A stretch of 64,000 nucleotides of DNA from Glebionis coronaria (taxonomy: Eukaryota > Streptophyta > Magnoliopsida > Asterales > Asteraceae), in the NCBI GenBank assembly GCA_025667525.1, contig CM046879.1:387089039-387153038 (forward strand), given 5' to 3'. Positions 57,434 through 64,000 of this stretch are shown here, piece by piece (the stretch's first letter is position 1; every line of letters begins with the position of its first letter). Below the pieces are notes generated by a model, which was not told the DNA's origin, ran no database searches, and was given only the letters and a program-made list of their open reading frames with translations. Position numbers and translations under genes: made by a program.

Positions 57434-58119
57434 GCTCTCAGCCAGTCAGGACACCTGCTGGAGGATATACTCATCCTCTTTGCTCTACCTGCCACCGTAG
57501 GCACCCAGGGCCATGTCGCCGCGAAAGCGACACATGCTACAAGTGTGGTCTTCCTGGCCATCGCATGAAGGATTGCCGCAAGGGCCAGATGGAGGGTACA
57601 TCGGGACATGCTGATAACAACTCGCCTCCTACTAGTGGACGCGTTTACACGACATCTCGCGATCAGGCCAAGAAGTCTACAGGTACCATCACTGGAATCT
57701 TGTATATGTATGGTCAAGCTGCATGTGTTCTGTTTGATACGGGTGCTACTCACTTGGTCATTTCTACTGCTTATGCCAAGAAAGTTAGGATATTCCCCAT
57801 GCCACTAGAGAATATACTGAATATTTCCACGCCTTTGAGAGACTATGTACGCATAACCCATGTGTACAAGAGCCTTCTCTTAGAGTTTGATGACAAGATT
57901 CGTCCTGTTGACGCACTTCCGCTGGACATGAATGATTTTGACATGAATTTGGGCATGGATTGGCTATCCAAGCATCATGCTACCATAGACTGCCATTCAT
58001 ATCGAGTCATCTTCGGTGATGTTAATGCGCCAGAGTACATTCACAACGGGTTCGTACCCGGAAGGTCTGTACAAATCATATCAACCCTGCAAGCGCGTGC
58101 ATTACTTTCACATGGTTGA

Positions 58120-59040
58120 GAGGGCTATCTAGCTACTATTCATGACATGGATGTTGAATCCCCATCAATTCAGAATCAGCCGATAGTGTTAGAATTTCCA
58201 GATGTTTTTCCAGAATAACTTCTGGGCATACCACCTGCACGTGAAGTGGAATTTAATATCGAGCTCATCCCAGGAGCTGAGCCGATTTCCAAGGCTCCTT
58301 ATCGGATGGCTCCCATAGAGTTAAAGGAGCTGAAGGATCAATTGCAAGAACTTCTGGAACGATGCTTTGTTCGACCGAGCGCATCTCCATGGGGCGCATC
58401 GGTCTTATTCGTTAAGAAGAAGGACGGCGGTATGCGTCATTGCATAGACTATCGCGAGCTCAACAAGATTACCATCAGGAATAGGTATCCACTACCACGT
58501 ATAGACGATCAGTTTGACCAACTCCAAGGGGCCAAACATTTCTCCAAGATTGATCAAAGGTCGGGCTATCATCAGCTACGGGTTAAAGAGCAGGACATCG
58601 CCATGACTGCTTTCCGTACACGCTATGGCCACTACGAATTTGTAGTCATGCCATTTGGCCTTACCAATGCTCCAGCAGTGTTCATGGATTTGATGAACAG
58701 AATCTTCCATGAATTTTTTGACAAGTTCGTCATTGTCTTCATTGACGACATCCTGATATTCTATAAGTCCAAGGAGGAACACGAAGACCATCTTCGCACA
58801 GTACTACAGATTCTTCGCCAGAAGCAGCTGTATGCTAAATTCTCCAAGTGTGAGTTCTGGTTAGACAAGGTGGCATTCTTAGGTCACATTGTATCAGCAG
58901 AAGGAATCACGATGGATCCAACAAAGGTTGAGGCTATTACCAAGTGGCCAAGGCCGACATCAGCGACTGAAGTCCGCAGTTTTCCTAGGCTTAGCTGGTT
59001 ATTACCGTAGATTCGTGGAGAACTTTTCTCGTTAAGCACT
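58120..59040 (+). pseudogene. E9 reverse transcriptase
   Basis: A TAA at 58216-58218 precedes a 255-codon open stretch, 58246-59010. RT motifs: [77 protein letters not shown] and the active site [11 protein letters not shown] (about 58726-58758). Catalytic Asp residues are all present. A frameshift near 58982 interrupts the thumb ([11 protein letters not shown] continues in another frame). The domain is otherwise intact and is the best-preserved RT of a gypsy element in this window. Confidence 0.92.
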
Positions 59041-59779
59041 ACCATTGACCAAACTGATGCGGAAAGGGGAGAAATTCGTATGGACTAAAGAAAGAGAGAA
59101 GAGCTTTGAAGACCTAAATCAGAAGTTAGAATCTGCACCGATTCTTACTCTCCCATCTTGTACAGGTGGATTTCAGATCTACAGTGATGCATCGGGAAAG
59201 GGACTTGGATGTGTTCTCATGCAACATGGGAAGGTGATCGCGTACACTTCACGACAGCTTAAGCCTTATGAGGAAAATTACCCAACGCATGACTTGGAAC
59301 TTGCAGCAGTCGTATTTGCATTGAAGATATGGAGGCACTACTTGTATGGTGAATCATGCGACATTTTCACGGACCACAAGAGCTTGAAGTATATCTTCAC
59401 TCAACGTGAATTGAACATGAGACAGAGGAGATGGTTAGAGCTGTTGAAGGATTGTGACATTAATCTGCAGTATCATCCCGGCAAGGCGAATGTAGTGGCA
59501 AATGCACTTAGCAGAAAGTATGGAATTATAAACGGCATTAAAATTGAGGAGGAAATTATAAGAGACTTGGAGCGACTAGACATAGAGATCATGGTATGTG
59601 GACACCACGGTTACTGGGATAATCTTAGAGTGGAACCCGAGTTACTCTCTAAGATCAAGGAAGCTCAGAAAGATTATGGAGAAATCTGGGCGATAATTTC
59701 AGAATTTGGAGAAGCAGATAGAATTTCGAGTAGACGTAGATGGTATCTTATGGCAGGGCACCAGACTTTGTGTTCCTGA
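59041..59779 (+). pseudogene. E9 RNase H and start of integrase
   Basis: Frame 59045-59779. RT connection [18 protein letters not shown] is followed by RNase [49 protein letters not shown] and [11 protein letters not shown], where the usual ADALSR Asp is replaced by Asn. Thus one of the catalytic acidic residues appears lost. A frameshift near 59705 leads into the integrase frame. Confidence 0.88.
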
Positions 59780-61065
59780 TGATCACGAACTCCAAGAAGC
59801 ATTGTTAGCTGAGGCACATAGCTCTCCATTCTCTATCCATCCTGGTTCGACCAAGATGTACCATGACATCAAGCAGTACTTTTGGTGGAGTGGTATGAAA
59901 CAGGATGTTGCGACTTACGTCTCCAAATGTCTTACCTGCCAGCAGGTTAAGATCGAGAATCAGCGATCTGGCAGCCTTCTACAACCGTTAGATATTCCAG
60001 AGTGGAAGTAGGACAAGATCACCATGGATTTTGTTACCGGTCTTCCGCAGACAAAAAGGAAGCACAATGCGATTTGGGTTATCGTTGATCGACTTACCAA
60101 ATCAGCTCATTTCTTACCGATCCGCAAGGAATATCCGGTCAGTAAACTCGCCGATACATATAGGAGGGAGATCGTGAGACTTCACGGTGCTCCTTTTAGC
60201 ATCGTCTCAAACAGAGATCCTCGGTTCACTTCACGATTTTGGCAAAGTCTATAGAAAGCTTGGGGGACAAAACTTAAGCTTAGCACGGCTTTTCATCCTC
60301 AAACAGACGGGCAGTCGGAGCGAACGATTCAGACATTGGAAGACATGTTGAGGTCATGTGTGTTGGTATGGACAGGTGATTGGGACGATTATATCTGTTT
60401 GGTGGAGTTTGGATACAACAACAGTTGGCACGCAAGTATCAAGTGTGCTCCTTTCGAGATGTTGTATGGCAGAAAGTATCGCGCCCCAATCTGCTAGGAT
60501 CAGGTTGGTGAGCGAACACTTGAAGGACCAGAAATGATAGAGCTGATTAATGAGAAGGTCGCAGTAGCTAAGCAAAAACTGCAACAAGCACGGTCACCTC
60601 AGAAAAGTTATGTAGACAAGCATCGTAGGGACTTACATTTTAACGTAGGAGATCATTTTTTCCTTAAGGTTGTGCCCGCACGTGGTGTTAGACATTTTGG
60701 AATCAAAGGGAAGCTCAGTCCTTGATTCATCGGACAATTTGATGTCATTGAATGAGTCGGTGAAGTATCTTACCATTTAGCGTTACCTCTGCATCTTTCT
60801 CATGTTCACGATGTTTCCCATGTGTCCTTACTCAGAGGGTACAAGTATCATCCCCCTTCACATGGTTCAGTATCCACTGGAACAGATTCGTGAAGATCTC
60901 ACTTTCATAGAAGAACCCGAATGAGTTCTTGACAGACAAGAACGAGTCATGAGAAGGAAGACGATTCCATTTGTCAAAATCCTTTGGAGGGATCATACCA
61001 AGCGGGAAGCCACTTGGGAAATAGAGGAGTCTATCCGGGCTTCTTACCGTCATTTCATATTTTGA
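59706..61065 (+). pseudogene. E9 integrase with chromodomain-like C terminus
   Basis: Zinc-binding HHCC (AHSSPFSIHPGSTKMYHDI; CLTCQQVK) at 59806-59950. Core: [20 protein letters not shown] (first Asp), [11 protein letters not shown] (second Asp), TDGQSERTIQTLEDMLR (Glu), so DDE residues are visible. Stops at 60009-60011, 60252-60254, 60495-60497, 60723-60725 and 60921-60923 break it. The end, FVKILWRDHTKREATWE to the stop at 61063-61065, resembles the chromodomain-like tail that directs chromoviruses to heterochromatin. The first part of this region overlaps the RNase H frame because of the frameshift near 59705. Confidence 0.88.
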
Positions 61066-61128
61066 ATTCGGGTATATTCTTCTTTTCCAGTTTACTTTAT
61101 CTATAATTCGGGGACGAATTATTCTTTT

Positions 61129-61141
61129 AGGGGGGAAGAGT
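61129..61141 (+). promoter_or_regulatory. E9 polypurine tract
   Basis: AGGGGGGAAGAGT directly precedes the 3' LTR start TGTAAAACC at 61142. Confidence 0.88.
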
Positions 61142-63429
61142 TGTAAAACCCGCATGCTTTTACCATGAATAGTACCTTTATGATCGTACGTACATGATTA
61201 GAACCTTCCTTTTATAGCACGTTTACGTTTCATGAACAAGATTTACAAATATTACGTACGTGTTATAACACGATAAGTATTTAATAAGTATTAAGACACG
61301 ATAAATATTTCAATAATGATTATAATCACGAACATACGAACATGAAATCATGAACGTAAATAATCACGAGCTTAGTATTATGTATTTATGTATATTTATT
61401 ACGATCATGAATAAATATAATAAGACACGAACGATAACTATTTAAATCATGTAAACACGAACACGAGAACACACTTAATATTAGACACGAGAAAACTCTG
61501 GGTTACCCTTGTGGGCCCCATCTTACCCGCGGCTAGAAAACAAGACAAGGGCCAAGCCCATTTAAATTTTTACTAAACAAGAAAAAGGGAAAAACTTATT
61601 TTCATAATAACAAAAATTAGAAAACAATAAAAACCCTAATCTCTCTTTTGGTTCTCTCTTGGCCGCCGGGTATAGAACACACACAAGGGTGTGTTGGTTG
61701 ATTTAGGTGATTGATTTCTCGCAAGGTTGTTAGTGTGTTCATCCTCCTTTGATTCACGTAATCGGTAAATCCTTAAACCCCTTTTTCGTTATGTTTTTAT
61801 TTAAATCAAGAACACAGGAAATCATGAGTGATATTAAAACAAGTAAATACATGTTAATAAATCATGGGGGTAAAATTAGTTAGGGTTTAAGGGGTGTTTG
61901 TTTTGGCCGACACATGGAACCGAGACCAAGGGGGTCTCGGCTTGCTTTTGTTTCACACCAACCGAGACCTCAAGGTCTCGGTGTGTGTTGTGTGTCTCGG
62001 CCGCAAGAGAAAAGGGAACCCTGACCTTGGTCGGGGTATGTTTGGTGTTCGGTTGGGTCACGGCAGAACAAGGAACCACCACCGGCTTAAGCCGGTGGCT
62101 AAATAAGGAAAGTAGGGGGAACCTTAGGCCGCGGCAGTAGGGGTAACCACCGGCTAGCCGATGGGAACTTTTGCTAGCCGGCGGCTAGCCAAGACCAAGG
62201 GTGCGTTTGGTTGGCCGGTTCATGGGTTAAACCGGTCCGGTTCGCGACATGTTTAGATTAAAACACGGGTTCGGTTCATGGGTTATTTTGCAAGTTAATT
62301 ATTTTACAAGGTTAATTATTTTAACAAGATTTAAATTAAATTAAAAAATGTACATGATTAATTTAATTAGGCTATTAATATTATTATTAATACATGAATT
62401 TCAACCTAAGTAATTACCATTTTATTTAGACTATATAATTAATTAATTATTAAAATCATGACTTATAGTTAATTAATTTACATGACTTAGGTTATATTAT
62501 TAATAGATAATAATACATGTTTTAACCTAAGTATTTTTACCTTTATTTAATTAAATCATGCTATATTTAATTAAATACTTTAACCTATAATTTATTTAAT
62601 ATACATGAAATAATTAATAAACTATACTATTTAATTACATGACTTAGAATATTGATCAGTAAACACTTAAGCTTATATTATTAGCTTAATAATCCAGTTT
62701 ATTTCTATTTATGGAAACTTTCTATTTTTAGAAACTTATTTAATTAAGGCAGCTAATCTATTTATGGAAACTTTCTATTTTTAGAAACTTATCTATTTTA
62801 AGCAGTAAATCTATTTTTGGAAAATTTCTATTTTTGTAAACTTTCTATTTTTGGAAACTTTCTATTTTTGAAAACTTTCTATTTTTGGAAACTTTCTATT
62901 TTTGGAAACTTTCTATTTTTGGAAACTTTCTATTTTAGGAAACCTGCTATTTTTAGAAAGTTACTTATTATTACACAACAAGTATAATAATATAAGAAAT
63001 ACAAGTAATACTTAAACATAATAGACATAATACATGATAAACGCAGTATAAAGCTTTAATCAGTAAAACATGACATGAACATATAAAACAAGCTAAGACA
63101 TGATATAAAAACCAGTTATGTACTCAGTAATCAGATACTTATACACGTATGTATTTATGTAGCATTAGTGATACCGAAGTAGGACTCTCTTCTGTTCGTC
63201 TTCTTCGTTCACTAGACACAAGGTACGGATTCTCCGTCCTCTCAGTATGGACATTCTTACTTATTAGGATTCCCCGTATGCAGCCAACTGTTTTCCCTAG
63301 TATATGTTTTATATGTTTTTGAATTGCTTATGTTTAATTAGATACCTAAACCCATATACATGCATGACCAGTTTCACCTAGTTATGGAGGTACCATAACC
63401 ATAACACTAGAGGCATGATACAAGGCTTT
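61142..63429 (+). repeat. E9 3' LTR, truncated
   Basis: It matches the 5' LTR to about 63415 (5' LTR position 55027). Then tgatacaaggctttt joins what may be the aaggctttt at about 55341-55349 of the 5' LTR, implying a deletion of roughly 300 bp before E10 starts. It has 31 extra bases (62160-62190) lying between copies of GGCTAGCC, and the larger 17-bp minisatellite. Confidence 0.82.
62811..62962. repeat. 17-bp minisatellite in E9 3' LTR, 9 units
   Basis: Same unit as at 54474-54591 but two more copies. The extra copies have the majority sequence tctatttttggaaactt. Confidence 0.88.
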
Positions 63430-64000
63430 TGACACCCCGTATATAAATTTAAAGTTCGTGTTCTCGATATCTTAACGAATTGATTTCCGGCTTAAAGTAC
63501 GACTCAGTTCATTTTGGTAAAACAAATATTTTTGGTTGTTTTTAAATAAATGAGCGAAACAATTAAAGTAAATGACTTGAAAGTAATTTAAATCTAAGTC
63601 TAATTAAAATAATGGGCAAGTATTTAAAAGCTTGACTGAAATTAAAGGGCACTTAAAGTAAATGACGCAAACTTAAATCTAACTAAGGCAAAATTAAAAC
63701 GCAACTAAAACTTAAACTAAGGCAAGACTAAAATAAAGCTAAGGCAAATTTAAAGTGCAACTAAATAAAAGGTGGGAAAAATAAAGCTTGAAAATAAAAG
63801 ACAGAACTTAAAAAGAAAAACCAAAAAGAACTTGACAGAAACCTTGATTCGGAAGTTTAAAAACTTCCGAATGAACTGGCTTGATCCGGAACTTTCAAAG
63901 TTCCGAATGAAACAATCTTGAGTCGGAACTCCTTGATTCGGAAGACTTCCGGATGAAGCCTTCTTGATCCGGAACTTTGCCCTTGGTTCGGAACTTTTGA
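63430..64000 (-). mobile_element. E10: partial LTR of the E8 superfamily, running off the window
   Basis: Plus-strand start TGACACCCCGTATAT, then a sequence collinear with E8 42998 onward (ttctcgatatct, attgatttccgg, tacgactca, atatttttggttgttttt). On the minus strand this is the 3' (U5) end of an LTR. Hairpin units begin at 63847. No internal sequence is in view, so whether it is a full element or a solo LTR is unknown. Confidence 0.8.
63847..63955 (-). repeat. Hairpin units in E10 R/U5
   Basis: ATTCGGAAGTTT/AAACTTCCGAAT, perfect 12-bp arms with a 2-base loop (63847-63872); CGGAACTTT/AAAGTTCCG with loop C (63887-63905); CGGAAG/CTTCCG with loop A (63939-63951). Each follows CTTGAT and precedes a TGAA-type segment. 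Confidence 0.9.

Larger units (their letters stand above)
56259..58119 (+). pseudogene. E9 gag-protease with candidate introns
   Basis: The start chosen is the ATG at 56259 (MVLTREQEQLNAAIQAA); the frame upstream is hydrophobic and unlike gag. The gag domain (AESWLAHIEKIFDAMGC; WAQFRDMVMGQFFPKAEK; GENSNEFMQRF) ends with a 1-nt frameshift near 56841, after which VANKLVCATFNTVAQVVD continues in another frame to 56982. Three GT-AG intervals follow (listed separately). After them come zinc motifs CSTCHRRHPGPC and CYKCGLPGHRMKDC (about 57534-57575), then an aspartic protease with FDTGATH (57733-57753) and LGMDWLSKHHATIDC. A TGA at 58117-58119 separates it from RT. Gag packages RNA; the protease processes the polyprotein. 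Confidence 0.85.
52824..63429 (+). mobile_element. E9: Tekay-type chromovirus (Ty3/gypsy) with intron-bearing gag
   Basis: 5' LTR 52824-55806, tRNA-iMet primer site at 55811, gag, protease, RT, RNase H, integrase with a chromodomain-like tail, polypurine tract at 61129, and a 3' LTR from 61142 that is cut short by E10. RT-before-IN order makes it Ty3/gypsy. The C-terminal chromodomain-like segment and GTGTTACA-ending long LTRs point to a chromovirus. There are several stops and frameshifts in pol. The LTRs look more than 95% alike over most of their length, so insertion was fairly recent. Confidence 0.9.

Noticed and set aside
58120..58245. Ogre-like intron between protease and RT of E9
   Set aside because: Coding similarity runs across the spacer apart from two stop codons (58117, 58216), so simple nonsense mutations explain it.

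Overview
This 64 kb window is plant nuclear DNA made almost entirely of nested LTR retrotransposons. I find no host protein-coding gene and no rRNA or tRNA gene. The gag/pol relatives (a long coiled-coil copia gag, Tat, Athila-like and Tekay-type gypsy elements, and an acidic protein with NPLFD repeats) resemble predicted proteins I associate with Asteraceae. That family placement is inference; 'dicot' is safer. Nearly every coding region carries stops or frameshifts, so this is heterochromatin-like repeat DNA. Layout, with element names used throughout: E1 (1-19903, minus) is a Tat-type Ty3/gypsy element whose 3' end lies off the left edge. It is split inside the reverse transcriptase YVDD codons by E2 (2634-16157), a Ty1/copia composite made of the 3' end of one minus-strand copia joined to a 5'-truncated plus-strand copia. 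A solo LTR, E3 (7091-7923), sits in the copia gag. Next come E4 (19904-21289), a solo LTR-like copy, and E5 (21290-22800), a truncated chromovirus LTR fused to a gag piece that carries an intron. E6 (23381-52408, plus) is a very large chromovirus with 3.4-3.5 kb LTRs, a GATCA target duplication and a badly decayed pol. Two related minus-strand elements are nested in it. E7 (29247-38250, duplication GCTAG) lies in its interior and has an Athila-like gag-protease plus an acidic ORF, with no RT or integrase. E8 (42978-50647, duplication ATAAG) lies in its 3' LTR and carries only one Cys-rich/acidic ORF. E9 (52824-63429, plus) is a Tekay-type chromovirus with most of gag-pol recognisable. E10 (63430-64000, minus) is the start of another LTR of the E7/E8 superfamily and runs off the right edge. 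How the parts relate: E7 and E8 share the leader with its tRNA-Asp-type primer site, the U3 promoter half of the LTR and about 2 kb upstream of the 3' LTR, but they carry different coding cassettes and different R/U5 sequence. Neither has RT or integrase, so both must depend on enzymes from elsewhere. E6 has LTRs only about 5% diverged but an RT and integrase that have lost catalytic residues, so it too was probably mobilised in trans. The most unusual signals are: (1) short GT-AG introns inside gag of E9, with the same intron phases and an identical 65-nt exon in the diverged fragment E5; (2) arrays of hairpins with covarying arms in the transcribed R/U5 of E7, E8 and E10; (3) the single Cys-rich/acidic ORF of E8; and (4) repeated polypurine-tract-like motifs upstream of the 3' LTRs in three families. 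All identity figures are estimates by eye from short aligned stretches.
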